A stretch of 64,000 bases of DNA from Branchiostoma lanceolatum (Eukaryota > Chordata > Leptocardii > Amphioxiformes > Branchiostomatidae). Shown here one piece after another: positions 23,142 to 35,369 of the stretch; the first letter of the stretch is position 1, and each line of letters begins with the position of its first letter. Location: NCBI RefSeq assembly GCF_035083965.1, contig NC_089732.1:7131383-7195382 (forward strand). Reading direction: 5' to 3'. The position numbers and the translations under genes are program-made. Below the pieces are notes generated by a model. It had not been told where the DNA came from and searched no databases. It saw only the letters and a program-made list of their open reading frames with translations.

Positions 23142-24017
23142 CTTTATACCCGAACAACTATTGCGGAGAAATACTGTGTTCTGCGACCTTGCAAGGGGAA
23201 CCCCCGCTAGCGACACCTGCGTCCTTCCCAGCATCTTGTCAGGCTTTGCACCGCACCGAAGAATTTTCAATCAACGTTTGGCTGATAGTGCGGCATGCCA
23301 GCTGTGTCTCGTATTGAACATACTCTCACGTGATCTTGCAATCTTTCGAACCAACTTGTTCATCTACATCTATTTCTTGGATCAAGAAACATCCTCAAGG
23401 CAAAACACACCAATTTTATATACTAATATGCAGTCTCTATACAATTCTAGACTAGTAAAGTACACGCTTCGTGATATCGTCTCGTGATTATTTTTTACCT
23501 ACTCTACACTGGGGCTTATCCCTACACAAATCAATAAGCTGTAAACTTGTCTATTTTCATATACAGATGTACTGATCATCCATGACTTTTCAACAAATGT
23601 CTTAACACGTCCGCCGCTCTATTTTATTAAACAATCAAGATCAACAATGTGTCTGCAAGATCGTGTGCTTGAAACCGAAATTCATGGCCACCTCTGGCTG
23701 AGAACAGTTTGTGAGACAACATATACCACCTAGTGTTTGTGACTTATGTTCCTACTGAACTCTAGTTGTGTGAGGATCCGTAGTTTTGCACGTATGCAGT
23801 TGCCTTGACGTTGCACTGTTGACCCCTCCGGCTACCCAATCCCCAACAAGTTTTGGCACTGTCTTGTTCTCTTAAAAAAGCGCCATTGTTGAACAACTTT
23901 AAGATGACAAAACATCACATAACTGTGTGTCAGTAGACCAACGTTACAGAACATTAGGATGGGCCGAAAGTGGCACTACGTAATAAGGGAATAGCAGAGT
24001 AAAAAAGTAATAACCTT

Positions 24018-24228
24018 CATTAACATTAAACCGCCGGGTTACATAAATCCGCCACTTTCAAAAACAATGGTTTTGAGAGATCTCTAGTGCAGCACCCCCA
24101 GGCATGTACAGTTTTGATATACAGGAGTGCATTATACTGGGGAAATTTGGTTTGGAGATATGCTTGGACAAGTCTTTTCAAGGTGGCGGAATTATGTACC
24201 CTGGTGGAATTATGTTAGTAGATGACAC
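24018..24228 (+). mobile_element. ~210 bp MITE, CCGCC-type TIR family, copy 2 of 3
   Basis: The left end CCGCCGGGTTACATAAATCC and the right end GGCGGAATTATGTACCCTGG are imperfect inverted repeats. The interior shares GAGAGATCTCTAGTGCAGCA and CAGGAGTGCATTATACTG with the copy at 8017-8225. Confidence 0.75.
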
Positions 24229-25111
24229 ATTTCAAAGGCAATGCGGTATTGCTGAGACAAGGCAATGGCAGCACATACACAAGTTTCTGTAAAAGCCTCT
24301 CTGTTACTTTAATTGAGAAATATCTAACCAGTTTATTCATGTATCGTCTCATGGCCTTCCTCTTAGTTAACAACAGCAGAAATATTACCTTGAATGTGTA
24401 AAGGACGATGATTATGGATTTTGGCATTACACCTTATTGACAAATTATCTGAAATGTATTAGAATGACCCAGTCAACTATTTCCATTCCAATTCAATTAC
24501 AATATTGTACGACAGAATCATGAAATGTGGAAAGGAAATTAGTGAAAAAAGACAGTGCACCAGCATGGGTTCAAACCTGGGTCAAAAACCCTAATTCTAA
24601 AACCTGATCCTCGACGCCACGAAACATCACGCTGTTGACGGAGTGCGCAGCGTTCTGCGATGTGTCATATGGCATCGACCGTTTCAAATGGCAACGACTG
24701 TTTGCGCAGACGCTCCTACGATACCTGCAGCGTTCCTACTTCGTGACTGCGGCGTGCATGTATAACATGCTGCATATATGTTCAAGGTGCTGGCTTCTCG
24801 AAATTTCCAAGAAGGTGGTACGAGAACCTTGCTATCTGATTGTGAGCGGAATGTTTTCCGGCTGTTGGAACCATAGAACCGGTGCCGCGTATCGCTTATC
24901 GTGTATTTTCGTTTGTATGTTTAGATAAAAATAGATAGAACATGGAAGTTGAAGGCTGTGAGAGACCAGGTGCACATGGAGTAAAGTAGCCTACGGTAAA
25001 CTCACTGACATGCGCACAGTGTTCAACCTTGAGACGCTTAGTAAGGTAAGGGTACATCGGGCGACCTCAGACTGAGGACTGCGCATGGCGCTTTTTCGTT
25101 AAGTATTAGTG

Positions 25112-25300
25112 TAATGCGGCTTCGCTCCAGCTTGCGTATTTTAGCCAAGCACACCGGGTCACCCCTACTCTTCTGGACAAGTTTGTTGGTTTTGTTTTAC
25201 GTGCATAGGTTTGACGCCAGAAGCTCCCTCGTACACGGGACCGACGGTCATACGTCCCCATCCGAAAGGACGGTGCGAATCTTTTCCAGTCGTGTGAGGC
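25112..25300 (-). mobile_element. tRNA-derived SINE body, copy 2 of 3 (minus strand)
   Basis: AGCCAAGCACACCGGGTCAC followed by CCCTACTCTTC is the reverse complement of the AAGAGTAGGGGTGACC...TGTGCTTGGC block in the copies at 2838-3206 and 41790-42035. The tRNA-like head is missing or unrecognisable here. Confidence 0.65.
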
Positions 25301-25883
25301 CGTTGAAATGCCCAATAACATAGCGATACTGTGCATGTGCGATTGTCCAATAATAAACATGCGTAAGGATATAGTTTATCATTAATATCATTGTACTTTC
25401 TATTGGCTTAATTTGTGTAGTGTAGCAATGGGCCCAACATCATACCTTAACCCCATACGTAGGACCTACGCCGGCAGCGTGAGATTCTTGGTGTAAAAAA
25501 AGTCGACATGGTGTATTGTCTAGATCCCTATAAGCATATCAGATAAATTAAAACCAGTCTAAATATTCCCTGAAACATAGATAGCCATTGTGTACTATCT
25601 GAACATTGTGTCAACAAAATATGACAAATATTTCACTTTCAATTTATATCTGTCGGGAGTACTATACACTTTATATTGCAATTGTGAAAGTCAACTTTTC
25701 ATCCATTACACTGAACTACTGAAAAATGTACATGTGCAGTTTAGTCATATAAAGGTTATGCATAAAAGACTGTTTGTTTGACTGTTTGCAACTTTTGAAA
25801 CAACGTCGCTTTAACGTCTATTTTTTCAAGTCTTTCGGAGGTTTTCAGTTTTGTATGCTTCATCCTGAGGGTCTCTGGTTCTA

Positions 25884-26077
25884 CCTTCTTGGGACGCTGG
25901 CGTTTATTTTGGGGGGGAGTGCTGATTCGTGATTTTCAAAATATAGGCCAGATACTTATACCGGGGAGATCGTGTCTGTGCCTTCTATAGGCACGACCTT
26001 CCCGGCATAAGAGCCTGGTGCATAAAATCGTGAATCATCCCTACCCCCAAAAAATAAACGCCAGCGTCCCAAGAAGG
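25884..26077. mobile_element. Hairpin MITE with ~50 bp TIRs
   Basis: The left arm CCTTCTTGGGACGCTGGCGT with TTATTTTGGGGG pairs with the right arm CCCCCAAAAAATAAACGCCA with GCGTCCCAAGAAGG. A second inverted stretch (CGTGATTTT / AAAATCGTG) and a central one (CCGGGGAGATCGTG / GGCACGACCTTCCCGG) make the whole 194 bp nearly self-complementary. Confidence 0.8.
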
Positions 26078-26644
26078 CTGCGAGGGAGGCTACCTCAGCA
26101 TGGTCATCACGTGTTATATCGGTATGAAGAACAGAAGTGAGAAGCTCCATGTTGATCTAAAAACAACTCTTGTTCCGGATGTTTTTAACCTTGGTTCGCT
26201 CCAAACATGAAACTTTCCCACCATTCCAGTATCAAGTAGCCCATCCGGAGAGAATGTCAATATGTTCCAAAAAATGTGAAACATTTGGATGCGATCACGG
26301 AAGGTATAGCCCCCTACGTGTGGATAATGTTGAGTGAGACTAGAGTATAGTAAACATTGAGGCTATTTGGGGAAGATGTGTGATCTATTTCATTCGTAGG
26401 ACCTTCAAAAGTGTTGAAAACGCCCTCTTTTCAGACAATATTTAGACACCATCGTGTGGGCTATATAAGGTTAGTCAACGATTTGAGGAAGGCTTATCTA
26501 AGAGGAATCATCATTCAGATTGCTGTGCTTACCTCAAAACTCAGTTCCTCGAAAATTTCTCTTATTGATGAATGAGAAAATATATGCTAATGTGCTTGCC
26601 TTGTCTGTCTATATTTTACAGGGAGGTGATGATGCTGAGTTATG

Positions 26645-26840
26645 CTTCGGTCCCATTTCCAATCCGGGGCCCGGCCGGGCTGTTTGCGAAAACGAAAAAT
26701 AAAAAAAATGCATATCAAGAAAATACAAAATATATGGTTAGGAGTATTTTTTTACATTTTGTCTTTAGTTGTCTTTTATATTATATTTTTCGTTCCCACA
26801 AGCTGCCCGGCCGGGCCCCGGATAGGAAATGGGACCGAAG
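26645..26840. mobile_element. MITE with 36 bp GC-rich TIRs
   Basis: CTTCGGTCCCATTTCCAATC plus CGGGGCCCGGCCGGGC at the left is matched by GCCCGGCCGGGCCCCG plus GATAGGAAATGGGACCGAAG at the right, with one mismatch noticed. The 196 bp element has an AT-rich centre with no coding function. Confidence 0.85.
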
Positions 26841-27351
26841 AATAAGAGGGGTTCTAGATCAATACCTGTACATGTCTGGCCTAATGCTTTACTAAACTGG
26901 ATCGGAACTTCTACCAAAAATAGCTACTAACCAAATTCAACGCAATGATATCTTCAAGTTTTAGTGTCTATGTCATTATATGAAGGTGTTTTCTCAACAA
27001 AAGACTCCATACTATTTCATATAGCATACTATACTGTTTTTTCTGAAACATTTACTAATGCTACCCAGCGTCCAGTAAGTATTATGATCGTCACCGTATT
27101 CAACGTGTGCAGCTTTTTAACTTTATTTTTTTCACGTTTCAAGTGCGTCAATCTCAGCGTTATCGCCGTGACCTTGATACCGGGGTGTAAGGGACATCCG
27201 AAATCAGTGGAGGTCACTACCCCCAGTAGAGACCCGAGTCAAACCACCACGCAAAATGCCGGTGCACGCTGTTGCCCCGCACAGGTGCAATACATACACG
27301 GCATATTTACCCCCCTCCCCCTTCCGCTCGTAATGGCCTTGTGAGGTTTGG

Positions 27352-27572
27352 TAAATGCATGTAACATCTGCTAACATAATACCACCAGGGTACATAATTC
27401 CGCCACCCTGCAAAGATACGTCTAAACAGATCTCCAACCTAACGCCCCCCTGTATCATAATGCACTCCTGTATATCTAAACTGTGCATACAGAAGAGTGC
27501 TGCACTAGAACCCATCGTTTTTCAAAGTGGCAGATTTATGTAACCTGGCGGATTAATGTTTTAATGGAGGTT
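27352..27572 (-). mobile_element. ~220 bp MITE, CCGCC-type TIR family, copy 3 of 3 (inverted)
   Basis: CAGGGTACATAATTCCGCCA at the left and GGCAGATTTATGTAACCTGG at the right correspond to the inverted ends of the copies at 8017-8225 and 24018-24228. The interior CAGTATAATGCACTCCTG-type block appears here as CATAATGCACTCCTGTATAT. Confidence 0.75.
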
Positions 27573-27975
27573 ACATGTACATGTAGTTAGAAATGGGGGA
27601 GTGAGTTATTAGCAGCCGACCACAATGTACATTCATGATATTCTTGGTACACATGTATTAGCCAGCTTCTGTCGCGCCGCGTGCCTGCGAAGCTGGTGTG
27701 ACAAATGAACACTTTTCAACTTGACACATCAATGTTTTTTGTTCGTAATGTTATGATTAAGAAAGACATGAAAACGGATACATTATTTTGTTATGAATGA
27801 CAATCCAAATGATGGAAAATGGGAATATCGGTTTACTGTGTTTCTACTCTCCAGAATGACAGGATATATATACATATTTTATAACATCATGTTTTATTTT
27901 TCCTTCGTTTTTACATACCCTGGGTGCCACCCTAGTTAGTTTACCGGGGCTCCAATTATAGTCCCGGCAAACTAA

Positions 27976-28697
27976 ATAGGAACCACACAGACTAGTTTCC
28001 GCGTGCATGCGGATAAAAGAAATCTACTATAGAAACAGGCACAATTTTTAAAAGTTTTTGAAACATCGGTCAATCCGAGGTAGTGGTTTAACAATCCTAA
28101 CAATTGGTTATTTGCAGAAACTTTTTTTTGTGAATTATAGAGGGATGTCGACAGAATGTTAAAGTTACACACAGATAGAGAGTAGTAGTGCTCTTATGGG
28201 TTTTTTTAAAACTTCGACTGCTACAACGAAATGCACTTGTCAATTTGCTTCCTAAACCCCTGCCCTAAAATGTTTCGTCATCTAGCTATATATCTAATCA
28301 AGTCTATCGCTAAGGAATGTCACCTAAGGTAATTTATAGCAAAGATAAGACCGACAATTTCACGTTCTAGGCACCTGGAGTAGGCATGCCTTCAACTATC
28401 GCTCCGTCAAGGTTAAGCTGATAGATTCTCGCAAAAGGTACATCAAGTTTGCATTTTTCTTTCTTTTTTATCTTGTTTTTCTTTTGAACAAAGCTAATCA
28501 GCTCACTATTGTTTTAGTTCGTGTTGGATCTTTTGCAAGTGCCGCTGTTAAGCGCTTGGCATCAGCTTGTTCATGGCGTCCAAAGCGCGCGTGGGTTAGC
28601 TCAACGTAGAGTGGCACACAAAACAAGAGTGACCTTGTACAATGGTGAATGGATGGTGACACCGCGCGCGTAGCATGGGGGGTGAGAATGGATGAAA
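27976..28697 (+). repeat. 721 bp tandem duplication, copy 1
   Basis: Starting at AAATAGGAACCACACAGACT, the sequence is repeated after 721 bp by 28698-29418, with one T/G difference noticed (CAGCTCACTATT here, CAGCGCACTATT in copy 2). The identical short frames in both copies are consequences of the duplication, not two genes. Confidence 0.95.
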
Positions 28698-29418
28698 TAG
28701 GAACCACACAGACTAGTTTCCGCGTGCATGCGGATAAAAGAAATCTACTATAGAAACAGGCACAATTTTTAAAAGTTTTTGAAACATCGGTCAATCCGAG
28801 GTAGTGGTTTAACAATCCTAACAATTGGTTATTTGCAGAAACTTTTTTTTGTGAATTATAGAGGGATGTCGACAGAATGTTAAAGTTACACACAGATAGA
28901 GAGTAGTAGTGCTCTTATGGGTTTTTTTAAAACTTCGACTGCTACAACGAAATGCACTTGTCAATTTGCTTCCTAAACCCCTGCCCTAAAATGTTTCGTC
29001 ATCTAGCTATATATCTAATCAAGTCTATCGCTAAGGAATGTCACCTAAGGTAATTTATAGCAAAGATAAGACCGACAATTTCACGTTCTAGGCACCTGGA
29101 GTAGGCATGCCTTCAACTATCGCTCCGTCAAGGTTAAGCTGATAGATTCTCGCAAAAGGTACATCAAGTTTGCATTTTTCTTTCTTTTTTATCTTGTTTT
29201 TCTTTTGAACAAAGCTAATCAGCGCACTATTGTTTTAGTTCGTGTTGGATCTTTTGCAAGTGCCGCTGTTAAGCGCTTGGCATCAGCTTGTTCATGGCGT
29301 CCAAAGCGCGCGTGGGTTAGCTCAACGTAGAGTGGCACACAAAACAAGAGTGACCTTGTACAATGGTGAATGGATGGTGACACCGCGCGCGTAGCATGGG
29401 GGGTGAGAATGGATGAAT
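28698..29418 (+). repeat. 721 bp tandem duplication, copy 2, ending at the BMP core promoter
   Basis: This is the second copy of the preceding repeat. It ends at GGATGAA and is directly followed by TATATAACTC, so only this copy is joined to a TATA box. It includes GC-rich ACCGCGCGCGTAGC and the CAAAGCGCGCGTGGG motif; the function of the motifs is unknown. Confidence 0.95.
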
Positions 29419-29424
29419 ATATAA
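29418..29424 (+). promoter_or_regulatory. Probable TATA box of the BMP-type gene
   Basis: TATATAA lies 137 bp before the proposed start codon. A transcription start ~30 bp downstream (about 29450) would leave a ~110 bp 5' UTR. This position and the fit to the consensus are the only support. Confidence 0.5.
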
Positions 29425-29560
29425 CTCGGCTTGTGGTCACAGGCTGCAGTCACACCTCCGAGAACAGTGTTAGAAGCACACAACTGTCTTGTCCGCTGAA
29501 GGTGAACCCGTGCCACGACCGTCCGTTCGCGCCGCAAAGTTCTCACCTGACTGTAACATC

Positions 29561-32500
29561 ATGTATCGGTTCACCAGAAGCATGTTGCTCGCCGCCTTCC
29601 CGCTTTTCTCCCTCCTCGCCGTCTGCACGTCCCGGGCGGCACCTGCGGCGTCTGCCGCCGGCGAGGGGAGGCAAGTCTTCGAGCGAATCTTGAACCTGGG
29701 GTCCAGCGAGCAGCCAGCGAGGGAGAGAAGGAGCGCCACTCCGCCCAGGTACCTGTTGTACGTGTACAAGAACTTCGAGAAGAGGCTCGAGGAGGACTCG
29801 GACCTGCAGGCGGGACAGAGCGCCCCGCATCCCGACCAGCCCGGCATGGAAGGCGCCCAGACCATCTTCAGAATAAGGACCTTCAGCCCCGAGCCCGGTA
29901 AGAAGTCTCCTTATCCAGGAAACTTGTTTGATCTCAGTATTGATCGCATGGCATAGTCTTATATAGTACGGACTGTCTTGTTTTGTTTTGACGAGGTTTT
30001 TGACCTAGAGTCTTCCGAACGGCGTTTCCGTCAGAACCGCGCACGTTTTGAGCCGCTGTTTTAGTTTGCTATGTCTGAAATTTGTTCCAAATTGCTTTCA
30101 ACTTGTGTGCAGTCTAGTTGGAGGCTATGACAAGACCCCGATGACAAAAGGCGTGGCGTGTGCAGCGCAAGGCTTGTAAACCACCTAGGTTTTTATCATT
30201 ATAGACCACTAGGAATGAATTATAAGACGTTTGTTTCCTTGGCATTCTTGTGAAAAATCTGATAAACATTACGATAAACTTTCTGATTATAATAACCGCT
30301 GAAGGTTTGAACGTTTGTGCTGTGAACTTGAGCGACCGAGCAAGGAATAAGTGAATACCGTGCCATTTCAACCGCCATCAAAAACCGGGAGTCTGTTTGG
30401 AAATGCAGTAGCCATGCACATTTGTGTTCTAATACCTACAACCATTGCAACATTGCTCATCTATGAAAGTAAGAACTAGTTTTATAACAAAGATTCACTC
30501 ATAAGGGTATGTAGGGTGCTGTAATCTAATCTATTAGCGATTTTTAAATAGCGTCGAAAGCAAGGGATATGGGACTGCAACGCGCCTTATATGAGTTGAA
30601 CGCATTTTGTGAACTGAAATTGAAACTCTAGGTAAAGACAATAACGACAACTAAAAACTCATGATTTGAGTTTTGACGATAACCACCTGTTACAGGGCGA
30701 TGTGCTGTTTTCTGAATGTGTTAGCTAGACGGTCGGGGATCAAGGATGAGACAGGGATCCGCTCAATCATGGTTGTCAAAGCTCAAGTACATCTCGTCCC
30801 CCATGGACCATAGCGGCTAGTCACGGCTGCTGATAACGACATATATGTCATTGTCTCAGCGTGGGGGGAAATAGTTGACACGCGGAGAACACCTGCCTGT
30901 GATACAAGTCAACCTTCGTTTAGAAAAAGAAACTTCCCGTTTCAGATACCCCCGTCCCTTCTTACAAAATGGCCCCTTGACAATACCAAGTCGATTTCAA
31001 TTTTCGTTCTGTTGTGTTGTGATTGGTCGAATATTGAGCCCACGAGAAGACACAGAAACACATTGGAAATCGTTTTTCTAACCCCTTCCGGAGTGTTTGT
31101 AAGCACTGTACTACGTGATGCTAATCAAGATTTATCAACTCTTGTTTCACAGGAACTTCGAAAGTTCACAGCGGGTTTCTCAACTTCCGGTTGGCTGATC
31201 TGGACCGGAAGGAGATGCCGACCTACGTTGAACTTGTGCTGACCCGGCGCAGCCGCAGTTCACCCGATTACCCACTTCGTGTCGCTGTCCATGAGATAGA
31301 CAAGGACGGAAAGGTCAGGGAAGAGGTAACGAAAGTTTATGAACTGTTGTTGGCTGTTTAGAGAAGTACACAGCATCCCTACAGCTCTTTTTCTTATATA
31401 CATTTGTCTTATTTCGTGGTGAAAATCCACCCAACCTTCGGTTGTCCAATATAAAACTGCAGGCTATCATATCTACATGAGATTATAACTTGTTTTTCGT
31501 TTTACTTCCGTCTTCCTTTAATTTTCACTATAACTTCATTACATCCTTCGCTTCAAAAGTCAAACTTGAAAATTGATATAAGATATTATCTACCTTTCTT
31601 CCTCACCCTCTTGTGCTATTTTTCCAGGCCCTTGAGTGGAAGACTCTCCGAGCGTCCAAGCTGAAGAAACGCGGCTATGACGTATTTCGAGTAGCCAAAT
31701 CGGTCAAGACCTGGATGACAAGAAGGCACGCCCAGGACGTCAGTGACATTGGCTTCCAAATCAGAGTCACGGTGAGTTGGTGGACATGTCCTTAATAAAA
31801 TCGTTTTGTTTTCAATTCTTAGAATAGTAGAATTTGTGTTACACCTCATGAATGAGTCACCGATTACATACGTTTCAATTTTGTATAATAAAGTTAAAAT
31901 CAGTCATTTTTCTAGTCGATCTTTAACTAAGTTGTTCTCTGTTCTTCTGTATTATATCCTGCTAAACGTACCTCTGTGTTTTCTACTCCAAAAAATACGT
32001 ATGATAACGTTATGGATCATTTATATAGAATAATTTTTATGTACTTAGAATTTTGTTATGCTGTCCATGTCCAATTCCTTTGTAACGCCTCGTCTTTTTC
32101 AGCAGGACAAGTCCTTTGTAATAGCCATAGGCTAGTTGGGCAGTCATGGCTTTGCCTGTTGAACATCCAAACCAATAGATAAATAATGTTGTTTAAAACA
32201 AGTTTCAACAGTAATTACCAACACACAAAAATTGGACTGTACAACACCAGTCATTGTCAATAAATGGCCTCGAGGAAATGAATGAAAAATGTTTTTATTG
32301 CAGTTAAAACTTGTTTCAGAATGACTTCAACCAACACAGATGAACTTTTAAGCTAATGTTGTTGTTGTTTATTGTTCAGACGAGGAGTGGTAGTGACCTG
32401 GGTCCCCGCGTCCTCCGGGACCTGTACCAGCTGTCCCACGGGAGCCGCGGCCCGGCGCTGATGCTGTACTACGGACTGGACCGGCCCGAGCTGCTGCATC

Positions 32501-35312
32501 GCCGCAAGTCTAAAGCCAAAGACCGGAAACAGAGGGACTCACAAAAGGGCAGACCGGAAGCGCAGACGTCAGAGGTTCACCTTGAAGATACATCTACAGG
32601 TAAGATAATAATAGATAGGAAGCCCAAGCAATATAAGGGCCTGAAAATCGGATTTTGAAAGTCAATTTATTTAGTCATTTCTATACATCGTTAGTTGAAA
32701 CAACATTATCACAATGTATAGCAACGTAAAAAATTGTCCTCAAGAAAGCTTGATATAGACAAGTGGATGTGTAGGTATGTAATGTTGTCCTGCCTAGAGC
32801 GTCTGTCAGCAGCACCAAGGCCAGGCTTATCTAGTCTTTATGAGATAAAAGAACAGACAAGGACACGACTGGTCGTATTTCTACATCAAGTTTACAGTTG
32901 GCAAAAGTACTGTAGAAAAACAAAAACAGAGTTGTTAGCATCACCCAGTTTGAAGACGATAAGTCTATACCCAGGCGTTCTGAAAGAATCTAGACTGACT
33001 TTTACAGGAATCTAGATAACAGAATCTACGCCCAAGTCTATATGTCCGGATTTCCTCGAAACACAAACTCTGTTTCCGTGACTTACGATTACAACTCTGT
33101 GTCTCTGTTTAGAATGTAAATACTAGCTATCTAGATCATTCGCTCTATAGCCATAGCACACGAAACATGGTTTTCCATGAAAAAAAAACTAGAATCCATC
33201 AATCTTCCGACAAACGACTTAAACATGTTCATGAAGACGTCAACAGAATCAACAGGTGTGTGTTGTCGGCTGTGTTCCAAGCTTCGGACCCTCACCGGAA
33301 GGCCGGGCGGCCATGACCGTCCCCTTTCCCGGAGGGCTTGGTCTAGGTGGTCTTCTGTAGTCTGTTTACATCAGGCGATAATAATTCTTGTCAATAATAC
33401 ACTGAATCGCCGGTTCTCTTTATACGGTCAGCATTTCTCTTGGCGACTCACTGATAAGATATACAATAAGCGGCCGGTTGTTGTCTTGTCTGTGAAAGAT
33501 AGTGTCGTGTCTGCGTCCGTTGATATAACGGTTTACATTTCATATATTGCTTCTGTGTTTCCTAAAATGGACACCCGAGGACAAGGGACTTCCTTTTCTG
33601 CGATGTTGACAGGGAGGGAAACAATGAAAGTTTGTAGGAATGTCTAGTTCTATGGTTTGGTAGATTTTCTACATGTGGATTGAAAAAAAAGGTCGGGGAA
33701 CAGCTCTTTGTCTAGGCCTATCAGCTTGTCACATTTCCAAACCTAATTGCGTATATAGAACATTTCAAGTACGATGCTTAATTGTTTGTTTGTTTGTTTA
33801 TTAGGAATCTCCATTAGTTACATTGAACTATTCTTCCTGGAGTCCTCTACACACAATCGAATAAAATACATAACAACAAATTATACAGATAATGTTGATC
33901 AGACAACTAACATAAATCAATCATTAACGTTCTTAACCTTATCATATTTTACAATACATTAAATATTAAGTTTGAATTGTGGAACGTTTTATATACATGG
34001 CTTAGTCGTTCCCGGATTCATCCTGGAATGGCCACCATGGATGCAGCTTCTGTTGGTTTATTAATATTCTTTAAAAATTCGTGGTTATAATTATCTAACT
34101 TACCATCGTTTTCATTCTACATCAATACCACCAAAAGATGGTCGAAGAAGATAACGTTCACGTCATGGCCACGTCACTCCAGTGTTTAACCAGTTCTTCT
34201 TTTTCGCTTCTTGCAAACAGGCGCCAACGATACCGTCCTCCATACCGTACAGACTAGCGAAGACGCCTCCCAGCGGACCAGGCGAGAAGCGCAGGCAAGA
34301 GGAGACTGTCGACTGCGAGAATGGTAAATCCAACTGTAATTTTCTCTGACCTGTGAATTAGATCTCATATGACTTAGCATATGGCTATCAACGTACAAAC
34401 GAATATGATCTGTATGGTCTGATGATATGAGTTGAGTTCTCTATAATGTTTGAGTTGTTTTCATGATGAAGACATTTCTTTCGAATTCCTTCCAGGCAGG
34501 TGAATTTTGCGGACCTGCAATGGAACGGTTGGATCGTCCACCCTACCGGATACAAGGCGAACTACTGCGCAGGTACATGCCCCACCCCGCTCATCGCCAA
34601 GCACCTCAACGCCAGTAACCACGCCTTCCTCAGGAACCTCATCCGACAGGTAAAATAATTCTACTCTGCCAGTCGTCTAGAGACGTTTGCAAAGCGTTGC
34701 AACGTAACCGTCCATAACAAAGGCATGATTTTGTTGTGACTGTGTGTGAGTCTGTGTTTGTGTTTCAACATATGTTTTTGCTAGTATAGCTCAAGAAGGT
34801 ATGGATAGATTCACATGATATTTGGTACGTGGGTATGGTCTGGGAAAAACAAAGGCCTCAAGGGCGATTTCGGGCCTCCTGGTGGCTTCCCCTGATATTG
34901 CAGCGGAACATCTTGTAGCTTTTCAAAAATACACTTCCACACAATACATGTCACACAAAAATATTTCACGTAGGTTTGAGATGTCGAAATCTTGTTAGCG
35001 TTATCTCTTGGAGGACCGGGAGGACTGGATGAGGAGGGTGATGTTCATCCGTGATACTCTCATGACAAGATGATGATGAAGAGACACTGGTGATTCATGA
35101 TATTCTTGTATGGGGACATACTTACAGTGCGCTTATAGATTTTCTGTTGTGTTTTTTTCCAGGCCAAACCTTCAAAGCACCATTCCGTGCCCAAGCCGTG
35201 CTGTGCCCCGACCAAGCTGTCCCCCATCTCCGTGCTGTACCGGGAGAAGACAGGCGCGTACGTCGTACAGAAGATGAACAGCATGCGCGCAGAGGCCTGT
35301 GGGTGTGTGTGA
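29561..35312 (+). CDS. BMP-type TGF-beta superfamily ligand, complete precursor
   Basis: Seven exons join in phase: 29561-29897, 31153-31325, 31628-31771, 32380-32599, 34221-34323, 34496-34649 and 35163-35312 (TGA), giving 426 aa. Residues 1 to ~26 are a signal peptide (SMLLAAFPLFSLLAVC). A TGF-beta propeptide follows, then a furin-type site RTRR (310-313) and a 113-residue mature domain. All seven knot cysteines are present: C321, the YCAGTC pair, PKPCC with the inter-chain cysteine, and ACGC. PKPCCAPTKLSPISVLY and the seven-exon layout most resemble BMP5-8, but VNFADLQWNGWIVHPTGYKA is divergent, so the subclass is open (GDF or Vg1-like also possible). Ligands of this group are secreted dimers that signal through type I/II serine kinase receptors and SMADs. 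RGD at 318-320 lies directly before the first knot cysteine. The ATG at 29489 upstream is rejected because the signal peptide begins at 29561. Confidence 0.92.
32618..32728 (+). mobile_element. Partial MITE (CCCAAGCAATAT family) in BMP intron 4
   Basis: CCCAAGCAATATAAGGGCCT through CACAATGTATAGCAACGT matches the left third of the complete element at 35370-35724. It begins ~20 bp after the exon 4 donor. Confidence 0.65.
34750..34915 (+). repeat. Dispersed repeat in BMP intron 6
   Basis: AGCTCAAGAAGGTATGGATA and GATATTTGGTACGTGGGTAT are shared, inverted, with 19550-19980. No coding content. Confidence 0.45.
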
Positions 35313-35369
35313 ACACCCCTTGACCACCCCTGACGAACAAATGGCACTTCCCAGCAACCATCAGCGTGT

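Larger units (their letters stand above)
22605..29417. other. Gene-poor, MITE-rich interval before the BMP gene
   Basis: No gene is recognised. Longer frames (such as 23074-23487 and 24635-24928) match no family I know and have no supporting splice sites. The interval contains MITEs at 23035-23141, 24018-24228, 25884-26077, 26645-26840 and 27352-27572, a SINE at 25112-25300 and the 721 bp duplication at 27976-29418. Confidence 0.55.

Noticed and set aside
23074..23487. 137-codon frame in the gene-poor interval
   Set aside because: It starts inside a MITE-like insertion, has no recognisable motif and no convincing splice sites.
28498..29440. Two nearly identical minus-strand frames (131 and 73 aa) that look like a duplicated gene
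   Set aside because: They are the same random frame in the two copies of the 721 bp duplication. No family match and no splice support.
29489..29560. In-frame ATG 72 bp upstream of the chosen BMP start
   Set aside because: The hydrophobic signal sequence follows closely only after 29561. The extra 24 residues are polar and would bury the signal peptide; the stretch is more likely 5' UTR.
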